Shown here in pieces: positions 1 through 7,023 of a DNA stretch of 9,394 nt. Numbering within the stretch: position 1 is the first letter of the stretch; each line of letters starts with the position of its first letter. The stretch spans positions 1 through 9,394 of the forward strand of contig JBGQAL010000112.1 in NCBI GenBank assembly GCA_041494285.1, read 5' to 3'. The position numbers and the translations under genes are program-made. Origin of the DNA: Fen-7 sp041494285. Its GTDB lineage: Archaea > Halobacteriota > Methanosarcinia > Methanotrichales > Methanotrichaceae. A model generated the notes under the pieces. It was not told the DNA's origin. It saw only the letters and a program-made list of their open reading frames with translations, and ran no database searches.

Positions 1-116
1 CCGGTCGCCCACACGCCATCCAATTCGGGGACATCTACGAAATATGGCTCTTCCCCATTATCGAGGAATTTGTACTGGGCCTTTTCCAAAGCAGCCTGAA
101 TATATTCCGCGAACAT
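1..116 (-). CDS. HicB-family antitoxin-like protein, N-terminal part (runs off the left edge)
   Basis: The minus strand from the ATG at 116-114 encodes 38 complete codons before the window ends. The peptide starts MFAEYIQAALEKAQYKFLDN and continues GEEPYFVDVPELDGVWAT. The pattern Y-F-V-D-V-P-E-L-x-G-V-W-A-T-G is the hallmark first strand and loop of the HicB/UPF0150 family, a small partly RNase H-like fold that neutralises HicA mRNA-cleaving toxins in type II toxin-antitoxin pairs. The rest of the domain and any DNA-binding tail or hicA partner would lie left of the window, so pairing cannot be judged. The gene follows alaS on the same strand with a 96-bp gap. No Shine-Dalgarno sequence is seen; a TATA-like element about 30 bp upstream suggests a nearly leaderless mRNA. 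Family call fairly sure; antitoxin role inferred, since many archaeal HicB-like proteins are solitary. Confidence 0.72.
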   Translation of the reverse strand, partial: MFAEYIQAALEKAQYKFLDNGEEPYFVDVPELDGVWAT

Positions 117-144
117 GCCAAGATACTATCCGGGCTTCAAAGGA

Positions 145-154
145 TATGAAATAT
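145..154 (-). promoter_or_regulatory. TATA-like element of the HicB-like gene
   Basis: On the minus strand the sequence GCATATTTCATATCC lies about 30 bp before the ATG at 116. Archaeal TATA boxes sit about 26 bp before the transcription start, so this would give a leader of only a few bases, in keeping with the missing ribosome binding site. Seen by eye only; it could be a chance A+T-rich stretch. Confidence 0.3.
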
Positions 155-179
155 GCGATTCGGCTTAAAGAAGCAAAAT

Positions 180-222
180 AGGCTCAAAAATTTGAAATTG
201 AAGGCAACGAGATTACCTTGCC
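180..222 (-). terminator. Hairpin and T-rich tract at the end of alaS
   Basis: Read on the minus strand, GGCAA (222-218) and TTGCC (207-203) can pair around a 10-base loop that contains the alaS stop codon. The following bases are T-rich, including TTCAAATTTTTGAGCC. Archaeal termination depends mainly on U-rich tracts, so this is a plausible end of the alaS transcript ahead of the HicB-like gene. The stem is short and the call is tentative. Confidence 0.35.
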
Positions 223-2960
223 CTTGCTGCGTCCGCCCCCGCCTCCAGCGCCTCATCCAGCCTGCCCACATCCGGCCCTCCGCCCTGGGCTAGTTCTGCC
301 CTTCCCCCGCCTCCTCCACCTAGCGCTTTTGCTGCTGCCCTGATCATGTCTCCTGCCTTGATCCCGTGCTCAAGCCCTGACTTGCCAACCGCTGCCACCA
401 GCTTGCCGGTATCGCTGCCCAGCAGGACAACATAATCCTGCTCTGCCAGCAGAGTAGCCGCCTTGATGAGGGCATCGATATCCGCGCCGCCCATCTTCTG
501 GACGACCACCTTCAAACCGTCCATCGATTTTGCCTCAGAAGCCAGCGACTTCAACTGAACCCTGGCCAGATCCTCCTTCAGCCGCTCGATCTCCTTCTGC
601 TGGTCCTTCCACTCCTCAAAGAACCTGCCGGCGGTCTTGGGGAGCTGCTCTGTTGGCACTCGTAGAACGCCCGCAGACTCCGTAAGCAGATCATCCCTCT
701 GCTGGCTGGCCCGAACGGCAGCTTCTCCGGCGGCAAACTCGATCCGTTCAACGCCGTCCTGGATGCGCTCAGTGTGTAGTATCTTAATTGCCCCGATCAT
801 GCCGGTGTTGGTGACGTGCGTTCCAGCACACGCCTCGATATCGGAGCCCACCTTCACGACCCGGATCTCGTTACCCGGCGGGACGCCTCCCTGGTAAAGC
901 TCGAAGCCGAATATCTTCTCAGCCTCGGAACGCGGTAGGAACTGGGTGTCCACGGGTATGACCTCCATCACCCTACGGTTGGCCTCAAGCTCGATGGCCT
1001 TCAGCTCCTGTTCGGTGATGCGCTTGAAGTGCGATAGGTCCAGACGGGCCCTGTCTTCGCTCTTCTGGGCACCGGCCTGCCAGATGTGCTTGCCTAAGAC
1101 ACGCTTGGCCGAATCGTGGACCAGGTGAGTGGCCGTGTGGTGCCTGGCATGGGCCAGACGCCTCTGCATGTCTACCCTGCCGGTTAAGCGGTCGCCAGGG
1201 ATCAGCCCTCCGGCTGCCTTCACCAACTCATTCTCAAGCTTGTGAACAACTATGCCCCCGACCTTCTGGACATCTATAACCTGGAAGGTCATGCCGCCTT
1301 TCTCCAGAGTTCCGTGGTCGGCTGGCTGGCCTCCACCCTCCGGATAGAGCAAGGTCTTGTCCAGGACTATCGAGCCGTCCTCCAGGACGCTTTGCACCTT
1401 TGCCTCGAAGACCTGGTCGAAGGGATGGTCGTAGAACAGAAGCTCTGTCTTCTCTCCGGGTATGACAGCCTGCGTGGTCTCCTCCTTCTCGGATTTGAGG
1501 TGAGTGGATGCCACAAGCGAGTAGAAGTTGTCCGGCAGCTCGACCGAAGCTCCCATCTCTTCTGCCGATTCCCTGGCGATCTCCGGGGGTATCCCGTGAG
1601 TATCGTAAAGGGAGATCATCTCCTTCAGAGGTATGGTCCGACCCAGTTTTGCAAAATGCTGGGCGGTCTTCTTGACCAGCTTTCTTCCCTTATCAAGGGT
1701 CTCGGCGTACTTCTGCTCCTCTTGGGCCAGGATCTCGGAGATTGTCTGGAACCTCTCCTTCCAGTCGGGATAGTCGAGCCTGGAAATCTGCATCTCGACC
1801 AGCTCGGACAGCGGCATTTCAATCCCCAGATCCTTCATCTGTCGAAGCGTCCTTCTTATGACAAGACGGGCGAGGTAGCCGGCCTTGACGTTGGATGGGA
1901 TTATTCCGTCTCCCAGCATGAAGGCCAGACACCTTGTGTGGTCCACCACAGCATAGACCCGCTCCATGGGAGCTATGATCCGCTCCAGCTTCTCAGGGGG
2001 TATTCCGATATTTCTGGCGATCTTCTCTCTGATCTCCTTCATGCTGGAATTGTCCAGGTCCACCATTCCCGCCAGCCTGGCGTTCTGGGCGAAGATCTCG
2101 GCGTACTCCGGGTCCAACAGGTTGTGCTCAACCCCCGCAAGGTCGGCTACCTTTCTCACAAGATTCGGGAATATTGCATCGTAGATGGTTGGCGTGCCCT
2201 TGGATGCCCAGACGAACCTCTCAAGGCCGTAGCCTGTGTCGACGATGTAGTTGTCCATCTTGCTGTAGCTCTCGCCCTTGATCTGAATGGGACCGCCCGG
2301 AGTAACCTTCAGGTCCATGAATACGAGCGTTGCCAGCTCCAGCCCTGCCACCATGCACTCGACGCTCGGACCGGCGTTTCCACCGCCAGCCCAGGGATTC
2401 TCTTTGTAGGTGACGGCCAAGGGGTCCATCCCTAGGCCCAAGAACAGGTCGTCGCAGAGCTGAACCGTACGATCCTTCCAGTAGATCTCCCTCGACCTGG
2501 TGTTGAATACGTGGTGAGCCATCATCTCGAAAGTGGTGAGGTGCCGACCACTTCGGCCCACGGAATCCAGGTCGTCCAGCCTGATGCATGGCTGGCTGAT
2601 AGTCAGAGGGTTGGCCGGAGGCGGAACCTGACCAGAGGTCACAAAGGGTTGGAAGTCAGCGATCGATGCAATGGTGAGATAGATGTCGTCTCGCCACCGG
2701 GCTACCACCGGGTATCTGGATATGCGGGTGTGGCCTCTGGCCTCGAAGTAGCTCAGGTAGTGCTCACGCATCTCGTCAAGGCTATGCTCACGCTTGAACA
2801 CGGGAGCGCCTATGAAAGTGTAAGGATCGCAGGGCGGGTCGCCACAGGTCTTTCTGGCCGCATCCCTGGTCCAGAAGAACTTGCCGCAGCTTGAGCATTT
2901 CCGACGTTCGAACCCTCCGTCTGCGAAGAAATCCAATCGATACTCATCTTCGGAGAACAT
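213..2960 (-). CDS. alaS: Alanyl-tRNA synthetase, archaeal type
   Basis: The 915-aa protein charges tRNA(Ala) with alanine in the cytoplasm. An N-terminal zinc motif with C22, C25, C39 and C44 is the archaeal signature, absent from most bacterial AlaRS. The class II catalytic core follows (about 60-350), including a glycine-rich stretch AGGGNAGPSVE near 191-201 and GYGLERF near 243-249, then the tRNA-recognition domain (about 360-490). The editing domain, which hydrolyses Ser- and Gly-tRNA(Ala), holds the zinc ligands H608, H612, C711 and H715 (HTATH and CAGTH). A coiled linker around 780-810 leads to the C-Ala domain with a glycine run at 881-886. Length fits full-length archaeal AlaRS, and all key residues seen are intact. 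The ATG at 2960 gives the normal N-terminus; no strong Shine-Dalgarno sequence precedes it. It lies 216 bp after gfcR on the same strand. Confidence 0.98.
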   Translation of the reverse strand: MFSEDEYRLDFFADGGFERRKCSSCGKFFWTRDAARKTCGDPPCDPYTFIGAPVFKREHSLDEMREHYLSYFEARGHTRISRYPVVARWRDDIYLTIASIADFQPFVTSGQVPPPANPLTISQPCIRLDDLDSVGRSGRHLTTFEMMAHHVFNTRSREIYWKDRTVQLCDDLFLGLGMDPLAVTYKENPWAGGGNAGPSVECMVAGLELATLVFMDLKVTPGGPIQIKGESYSKMDNYIVDTGYGLERFVWASKGTPTIYDAIFPNLVRKVADLAGVEHNLLDPEYAEIFAQNARLAGMVDLDNSSMKEIREKIARNIGIPPEKLERIIAPMERVYAVVDHTRCLAFMLGDGIIPSNVKAGYLARLVIRRTLRQMKDLGIEMPLSELVEMQISRLDYPDWKERFQTISEILAQEEQKYAETLDKGRKLVKKTAQHFAKLGRTIPLKEMISLYDTHGIPPEIARESAEEMGASVELPDNFYSLVASTHLKSEKEETTQAVIPGEKTELLFYDHPFDQVFEAKVQSVLEDGSIVLDKTLLYPEGGGQPADHGTLEKGGMTFQVIDVQKVGGIVVHKLENELVKAAGGLIPGDRLTGRVDMQRRLAHARHHTATHLVHDSAKRVLGKHIWQAGAQKSEDRARLDLSHFKRITEQELKAIELEANRRVMEVIPVDTQFLPRSEAEKIFGFELYQGGVPPGNEIRVVKVGSDIEACAGTHVTNTGMIGAIKILHTERIQDGVERIEFAAGEAAVRASQQRDDLLTESAGVLRVPTEQLPKTAGRFFEEWKDQQKEIERLKEDLARVQLKSLASEAKSMDGLKVVVQKMGGADIDALIKAATLLAEQDYVVLLGSDTGKLVAAVGKSGLEHGIKAGDMIRAAAKALGGGGGGRAELAQGGGPDVGRLDEALEAGADAARAR

Positions 2961-3104
2961 CTTGATCAGCGAGATTGGGAAGGATGCAACAACGCTAAAA
3001 GGCTTTCTCAGGAACAGTCACTTAGAATGCCAACTCCAGGATTATCTTGTCCAAGAGGTCGAACAGGCTAAGAATCAAACAGATCTTAGTAAAAGAATGA
3101 CCTA

Positions 3105-3164
3105 GTAAAAAGAATCAGTTTCCCGGAAGGAAAGCGTGAATGGCCTGCCATACAGCCCGGCCAT
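3105..3164 (-). terminator. Hairpins and T-tract after gfcR
   Basis: About 12 bases after the gfcR stop, read leftward, ATGGCC (3164-3159) can pair with GGCCAT (3145-3140). A second small stem, TTTCC with GGAAA (3133-3119), follows and is succeeded by a run of five T on the minus strand (3111-3107). This is a likely transcript end for nob1-gfcR, so alaS may have its own promoter in the rest of this 216-bp gap. The stems are short; the call rests on position and T-run only. Confidence 0.4.
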
Positions 3165-3176
3165 CCCAGCAATCCC

Positions 3177-3794
3177 CTAGTTAACGCGTATGACCTTCAG
3201 CAGCGAGACCACTGGCACCCCTGCGATATCGTCCGTCCCCTTCTTGTCTATCAGCACGGCTATGGCGTTAATCTTAGCCCCGTGCTCGTCCAGGTACTCG
3301 ACTGTCTCTTCGAGCGTCCGGCCTGAGGTCACTACATCGTCGATAATGACGCACTCCTTGTCCTTGACATCAGAGAAGTTTGCGCTCAGATTGCCTCGCA
3401 GCTTCTTACCCTCTTGGGAGATCATCTGCTTGGACGGGGTGTAAACTGCCAGCTCGGCGGACAGATCATTGGCAACCATGCTGGCCAGCGGAAGACCGCT
3501 AAGAGCTATGCCAACTACTACATCCACACCGGAATCGCTTGATATAAGGCTCTCGTCAATTATGTCTGAAAGCGCCTGGGAGACGTGGCTCAATCGGAAG
3601 GCGGACTTGCCTATCATCGACCAGTCGACAGAGATGTCCTTGGGCCCCTGGGCTGTTCCCGTCGTTTCGGCGTGAGTCAGCAACCAGGTTACAGTCTCAC
3701 TGGAGACGTTCAGCTCTTCTGAGATCTGGCCCTCCACCAGCCCCTCAGATTTCAGTTCGGTAGCTTTCTTCATCAATGTTTCAATGTTATTCAT
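3177..3794 (-). CDS. gfcR: GfcR-like transcription regulator (PyrE-like phosphoribosyltransferase fold)
   Basis: The 205-aa protein has two parts. Residues about 1-45 resemble a helix-turn-helix (LKSEGLVEGQISEELNVSSE). Residues about 60-205 form a type I phosphoribosyltransferase domain with the PRPP-binding motif VIIDDVVTSGRT at 149-160 and a G-I-A-L-S-G-L-P loop near 95-102. This fusion is the orotate phosphoribosyltransferase-like family whose haloarchaeal member GfcR activates sugar-catabolism genes; it is not the PyrE enzyme of pyrimidine synthesis. In a methanogen the target genes are unknown. The start at 3794 is favoured over an in-frame ATG at 3833: it has a GAGGAGG ribosome binding site 5 bases upstream (3800-3806), and its ATG shares an ATGA with the nob1 stop, which implies translational coupling. 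The family call is firm; ligand and targets are not visible. Confidence 0.88.
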   Translation of the reverse strand: MNNIETLMKKATELKSEGLVEGQISEELNVSSETVTWLLTHAETTGTAQGPKDISVDWSMIGKSAFRLSHVSQALSDIIDESLISSDSGVDVVVGIALSGLPLASMVANDLSAELAVYTPSKQMISQEGKKLRGNLSANFSDVKDKECVIIDDVVTSGRTLEETVEYLDEHGAKINAIAVLIDKKGTDDIAGVPVVSLLKVIRVN

Positions 3795-4252
3795 CTTATC
3801 CTCCTCTTTTTCCTCCGGAAGGGAGTTCCGCAATCGGGGCAGGCCTCGCCTTCAAAGGTCGCGCCACACCCAAAGCACCTCAAAGTGTGCTTAATCCTCC
3901 TCTTGATCAAGGGCTGACCTATGGGCTCGATTGGGATTCCCAAGTAAAGCGCAACGTTCTGCACCGCGTAGTCGTCCGTCGCAAGCGCTCCCCCACACTC
4001 CAATGCCTTGGCCAGGACGTCCAGGTCGGCCTGGGAGAGGACACGGATGTCCCCCGTCTCCTCGGCCGCTTTCGTGGCCCTCTTGAGGCTATCCGCAGAT
4101 GGGCTTTCCACTCGGGCCCCGCTGATCTGAAGGAGCATCCGAGACCGAATATCCTTCAGCTCGTGCTCCACCGCGGGTACTGTTATCAGCTCTCCTTCCA
4201 GCCTCTTGCCAAGGATGAAGACCGACGAATCGGCGACGATGCACGCACACAT
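3791..4252 (-). CDS. nob1: Ribonuclease Nob1 (PIN domain plus zinc ribbon), 16S rRNA 3'-end maturation
   Basis: The 153-aa protein has a PIN nuclease domain (about 1-115) with the expected acidic residues: D8 in VADSSVF, E29/E31 in VEHELKD, D76/D78 in QADLDVLA and D93/D94 in ATDDYAV. A C-terminal zinc ribbon has C126-x2-C129 and C138-x2-C141, followed by a very basic tail (RRKKRRIR). This matches archaeal Nob1, which cuts the precursor of 16S rRNA at its 3' end within the maturing small subunit. An in-frame ATG at 4516 would add 88 residues that run antisense through the neighbouring EMC6-like gene and look non-homologous, so the start just before the PIN strand (4252) is chosen. It heads a leftward unit: its TGA overlaps the gfcR ATG. 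It diverges from the EMC6-like/ABCE1 pair. Confidence 0.93.
   Translation of the reverse strand: MCACIVADSSVFILGKRLEGELITVPAVEHELKDIRSRMLLQISGARVESPSADSLKRATKAAEETGDIRVLSQADLDVLAKALECGGALATDDYAVQNVALYLGIPIEPIGQPLIKRRIKHTLRCFGCGATFEGEACPDCGTPFRRKKRRIR
3800..3806 (-). promoter_or_regulatory. Ribosome binding site deciding the gfcR start
   Basis: GAGGAGG on the minus strand, 5 bases before the ATG at 3794-3792 and inside the last codons of nob1. It supports the shorter GfcR start and reinitiation from nob1. Confidence 0.75.
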
Positions 4253-4335
4253 CCAGGAGTTCTTGGAAGTTATACTACTTGGATTTTTGCCCCGGACCAA
4301 AACGCTATTATCATATGATGCTCTCGTGGAGTGGG
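4253..4335. promoter_or_regulatory. Divergent promoter region between nob1 and the EMC6-like gene
   Basis: These 83 bp must hold the starts of both units. Two A+T-rich blocks stand out: AAGTTATACTACTT (4267-4280), a 14-base dyad with complementary AAGT/ACTT ends, and TATTATCATATGAT (4306-4319). By archaeal TATA spacing the left block could serve the rightward unit and the right block the leftward unit, making the two initiation sites nearly overlap. This geometry is inferred from sequence alone. Confidence 0.4.
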
Positions 4336-4746
4336 ATGGCCAAGAACAGGAAAAAAGGCGGCAAATCCAAAGAAGACCAACAGATAGAGGAAAAGGGCAA
4401 CAATGCCCCACAGAACACCGCAACCAAGAGTCCGATGCCCAAGGCCAGGCCAAAGACACCAGCAGAGCGAAGGAAAAACCAGATTGACGGCATAAAGAAG
4501 ACCGTTTACCCATCAATTCTCGGTGCAGCCGCAGGCTTTGCCTGCTTCTACAGCCCGAGCTTAATGAACCAGCTTCCGTGGCATTTCGTGTTGCTGATGG
4601 TCATCGGGGCAACCTATTTTGTTCAAAAGGTGACGTATCCTTTCTTGGGGATAGATGCCGCCGATTTCAAAGGTAAGGACTGGTTTTATGTCGAGTTTAT
4701 GGCGATCGACCTTTGGCTTGTTTCCTGGACAATGCTTCTGAACTAG
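4336..4746 (+). CDS. EMC6-like archaeal membrane protein
   Basis: The 136-aa protein starts with about 55 very basic, probably disordered residues (KNRKKGGKSKEDQQ near the N-terminus) and then shows three hydrophobic segments at about 57-73, 83-100 and 116-135. The end, KDWFYVEFMAIDLWLVSWTM followed by LLN, resembles the archaeal proteins grouped with eukaryotic EMC6, a small subunit of the ER membrane protein complex that works next to the Oxa1/YidC-type insertase EMC3. A role in membrane-protein insertion at the cytoplasmic membrane is inferred from that relationship. The start at 4336 is chosen over ATGs further upstream because GGAG lies 4 bases before it (4328-4331) and the preceding residues would overlap the divergent promoter. 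ABCE1 follows after 18 bp, so the two are probably co-transcribed. Recognised from memory of the family, not from a search. Confidence 0.65.
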   Translation: MAKNRKKGGKSKEDQQIEEKGNNAPQNTATKSPMPKARPKTPAERRKNQIDGIKKTVYPSILGAAAGFACFYSPSLMNQLPWHFVLLMVIGATYFVQKVTYPFLGIDAADFKGKDWFYVEFMAIDLWLVSWTMLLN

Positions 4747-4752
4747 GAGCTC

Positions 4753-4758
4753 AAGGAG
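4753..4758 (+). promoter_or_regulatory. Ribosome binding site of the ABCE1/Rli gene
   Basis: AAGGAG lies 6 bases before the ATG at 4765 and inside the 18-bp gap after the EMC6-like stop codon. It fixes the start that gives the standard ABCE1 N-terminus. Confidence 0.75.
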
Positions 4759-4764
4759 TCGGCC

Positions 4765-6525
4765 ATGAGGATAGCGGTAATAAATAGAGATCGGTGCCAG
4801 CCTCGAAAGTGTTCCAAGGAGTGCGAATACTTCTGCCCACCGGTGCGCACCGGGGACGAGACCATAGTCTTTGTGGACAGCAAACCCCTGATAACGGAGA
4901 ATCTGTGTGTAGGATGCGGGATCTGCGTTCGGAAGTGCCCTTTTGGAGCCATCACCATAACCAACCTTCCCGAAGAGCTAGATGCACCAGTTCACAGATA
5001 TGGCCAGAACGGGTTCGCCCTTTACGGCCTGCCTATTCCTATGGAAGGAAAGGTATCAGGAATCCTCGGACAGAACGGAATCGGAAAATCCACGGCCATC
5101 TCTATCCTATCTGGAATACAAAAGCCCAACCTGGGAAGGAACGCCTCTTGGGACGAAGTCCTTGAGAGGTTTGCCGGGTCTGAGCTAGGCGATTACCTCA
5201 AGAAGGTAGCAGACCAAGGAGTCAAGACCGCCTATAAACCTCAGTACGTGGACCGCATTCCCAAGAGCTATTCCGGTCCCGTCCGCGGACTTCTTGATCG
5301 CACCGACGAACGAGGTGCTCTGGACGGCCTGGTGGAGAATCTTGGCCTCTCCAGGCTTATGGACCGGGAGATAAGCGGCCTTTCAGGAGGAGAGCTGCAG
5401 CGGGTGGCCATTGCGGCAACGGCAGCACGCGATGCGGAGTTCTACTTCTTCGACGAAATCAGCCCGTATCTGGACATCCACCAGCGCATAAATGTGGCCA
5501 GGATACTGCAAAATCTGGCCGAAGGAAAGGCGGTCATGGTTGTCGAGCACGACCTAGCCCTCCTCGACCTTCTGGCAGAGAGCGTTCACCTGATCTACGG
5601 AACGCCCGGAGCCTATGGCGTCATCACCCGGCCAAAAGGAGTCAGGATCGGGATCAATCAGTACTTGAAGGGCAACCTGCCAGAGGAGAACGTGCGGATA
5701 AGGTCCGAGGCTATTAAGTTCGAGGTGCACGCCCCGAGAATTGAGAAGGATGTTCCAACTCTGGTGAAGTACGATGCCTTCACCAAAGAGTACTCTTCTT
5801 TCACCCTGAAGGCTGAGCCAGGCATCATTCGCAGCGGCGAGGTCGTGGGAATTCTGGGGCCCAACGGCATAGGAAAGTCCACCTACATCAAGATCCTCGC
5901 CGGGGTGGAGAAGCCAACGACCGGCAACTTCGACCTCAAGCTGAAGGTATCCTACAAACCCCAGTACTTGAGGGCGGAATCGGACATGACAGTTCAGCGG
6001 CTGCTGAGGGAGACCACCCACGATTTCGACACCAGCTACTACCAGTCGGAGATCCTCCGGCCTATGGGCCTGGAGGCCTTTCTGGACCAGAACCTGACGG
6101 AGCTTTCTGGCGGCGAGCTGCAGAGGGTTGCCATAACGGCCTGCCTGTCGAGGGAAGCCGACATATACCTGCTGGATGAGCCGTCCGCCCACCTGGACGT
6201 TGAGCAGAGGATGCTGGCTGCCAAGGTGATGCGCCGGTTTGCCGAGTCAACGGAGCGATCAGTGCTGGTGGTGGACCACGACATCTACCTTATAGACCTC
6301 CTGTCGGAGAGGCTGATCGTCTTTGAAGGAGAGCCCGGGACCCTAGGAATCGCCTATCCTCCTTACGAGATGCGCGAGGGGATGAACGTCTTTTTAAAGG
6401 GCATCGGGATAACCTTCCGTCGGGACGAGGAGACCCGGAGACCTAGAGTGAACAAGCCTGGTTCCAGGCTGGACAGAGCTCAAAGAGATTCGGGCGAGTA
6501 CTACTATCTCATTGAAGAAGCTTGA
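4765..6525 (+). CDS. abce1: ABCE1/Rli ribosome-recycling ATPase with two 4Fe-4S clusters
   Basis: The 586-aa protein splits post-termination ribosomes into subunits, using ATP, together with release factors aRF1/aPelota. The iron-sulfur domain has eight cysteines (C11, C16, C20, C24 and C48, C51, C54, C58), enough for two 4Fe-4S clusters. The first nucleotide-binding domain has Walker A GQNGIGKST (102-110), signature LSGGE (206-210), Walker B ending FFDE (228-231) and switch H262. The second has GPNGIGKST (365-373), LSGGE (447-451), YLLDEP (468-472 region) and H505. The C-terminal hinge (about 540-586) is present. Length and order match the family fully. The first Walker B reads DEIS instead of the common DEPS/DEPT. 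It is the second gene of the rightward unit after the EMC6-like gene. The association with nob1 next door fits a ribosome-biogenesis cluster. Confidence 0.98.
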   Translation: MRIAVINRDRCQPRKCSKECEYFCPPVRTGDETIVFVDSKPLITENLCVGCGICVRKCPFGAITITNLPEELDAPVHRYGQNGFALYGLPIPMEGKVSGILGQNGIGKSTAISILSGIQKPNLGRNASWDEVLERFAGSELGDYLKKVADQGVKTAYKPQYVDRIPKSYSGPVRGLLDRTDERGALDGLVENLGLSRLMDREISGLSGGELQRVAIAATAARDAEFYFFDEISPYLDIHQRINVARILQNLAEGKAVMVVEHDLALLDLLAESVHLIYGTPGAYGVITRPKGVRIGINQYLKGNLPEENVRIRSEAIKFEVHAPRIEKDVPTLVKYDAFTKEYSSFTLKAEPGIIRSGEVVGILGPNGIGKSTYIKILAGVEKPTTGNFDLKLKVSYKPQYLRAESDMTVQRLLRETTHDFDTSYYQSEILRPMGLEAFLDQNLTELSGGELQRVAITACLSREADIYLLDEPSAHLDVEQRMLAAKVMRRFAESTERSVLVVDHDIYLIDLLSERLIVFEGEPGTLGIAYPPYEMREGMNVFLKGIGITFRRDEETRRPRVNKPGSRLDRAQRDSGEYYYLIEEA

Positions 6526-6690
6526 AAACCACCAATAGATCTGGTACTCCCCGTTCAAGTTTTCGTCTCTAAGGAAAGAAGCAGTTCATTGCTCTCTTGC
6601 TTACATGGCATAGACTGAAACAAAGAGCGAAAGAATAGAAGAAGAACGAAGGTTTTACGGAACTCTGAAATTCTAAGAAATTAAAGATTT

Positions 6691-6720
6691 AACAGGGCTC
6701 AAAAATCCACCCTGTTTTGC
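6691..6720 (+). terminator. Candidate terminator after the ABCE1 unit
   Basis: AACAGGG (6691-6697) and CCCTGTT (6710-6716) form a perfect 7-bp stem with a 12-base loop, followed by TTTT partly shared with the stem. It lies 165 bp after the ABCE1 stop and before the convergent zinc-protein gene, so it could end either transcript; the T-run favours rightward reading. The rest of the 6526-6780 gap shows no convincing gene. Confidence 0.45.
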
Positions 6721-6755
6721 CTATATTTTGGTGTTACAGATTATAACCAAGACTT

Positions 6756-6778
6756 AGAAAAAGATCTAAGATAGATCT
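6756..6778 (-). terminator. Candidate terminator after the zinc-ribbon gene
   Basis: Just after the stop codon on the minus strand, two copies of AGATCT (6778-6773 and 6767-6762) can pair as a hairpin with a 5-base loop and are followed by a run of T. Position and T-run suit termination of the short zinc-protein transcript. The stem is A+T-rich and short. Confidence 0.42.
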
Positions 6779-6780
6779 CT

Positions 6781-6951
6781 TTAAAAGCTTCTTCTGGGTG
6801 GCCTGTGCTTCTGGTAGCAATCGCTGCAATACACTGGCCTGGTCCCGTCGGGCTGGAAGGGAACCTGGGTCTGCTTGCCACAATCTGCACAAACTGCATC
6901 GTGCATCTCTCTTGGGCCTCTGTTGAAGCCACCACGTCTTTCTCTATCCAT
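6781..6951 (-). CDS. Small CxxC-x17-CxxC zinc-ribbon protein
   Basis: A 56-aa protein too short for usual length cut-offs. It starts MDRERRGGFNRGPREMHDAV, then carries C21-A-D-C24, exactly 17 residues, and C42-S-D-C45, and ends in a basic tail (KHRPPRRSF). This is the CxxC-x17-CxxC small-protein family frequent in methanogens and other microbes, whose four cysteines should bind one zinc ion. The arginine- and glycine-rich ends suggest contact with nucleic acid, but the function is unknown. A longer overlapping frame on the same strand (6741-7031) has no such motif, so the shorter one is taken as real. It has a TATA-like box about 50 bp upstream and lies tail-to-tail with ABCE1. Confidence 0.85.
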   Translation of the reverse strand: MDRERRGGFNRGPREMHDAVCADCGKQTQVPFQPDGTRPVYCSDCYQKHRPPRRSF

Positions 6952-6997
6952 GCTAATTCACGTATCCTTTTGGATATATCCTGAAAAACGCCTCTGG

Positions 6998-7004
6998 TAT
7001 ATAT
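6998..7004 (-). promoter_or_regulatory. TATA box of the zinc-ribbon gene
   Basis: The minus strand reads AAAATGATATATACC with the TATATAT core at 7004-6998, about 50 bp before the ATG at 6951. Normal archaeal spacing puts the transcription start near 6975, giving a leader of roughly 24 bases. A 10-bp palindrome GGATATATCC (6972-6981) covers the predicted start and could be an operator or a second TATA element. Confidence 0.45.
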
Positions 7005-7023
7005 CATTTTGCATTCTTGGTTC

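Noticed and set aside
1242..2435. 397-codon open frame on the plus strand
   Set aside because: It lies wholly antisense to alaS, whose protein is conserved over its full length. The translation has no recognisable domain and an odd composition.
3795..3833. 13-residue longer start for GfcR
   Set aside because: It would read through the basic tail region of nob1 and ignore the strong ribosome binding site and ATGA overlap at 3794.
4253..4516. 88-residue N-terminal extension of Nob1
   Set aside because: It runs antisense through the EMC6-like gene, precedes the normal PIN start and is not typical of archaeal Nob1. The ATG at 4252 is the better start.
5554..6192. 212-codon minus-strand frame
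   Set aside because: Antisense to the second ATPase domain of ABCE1, with no motif of its own.
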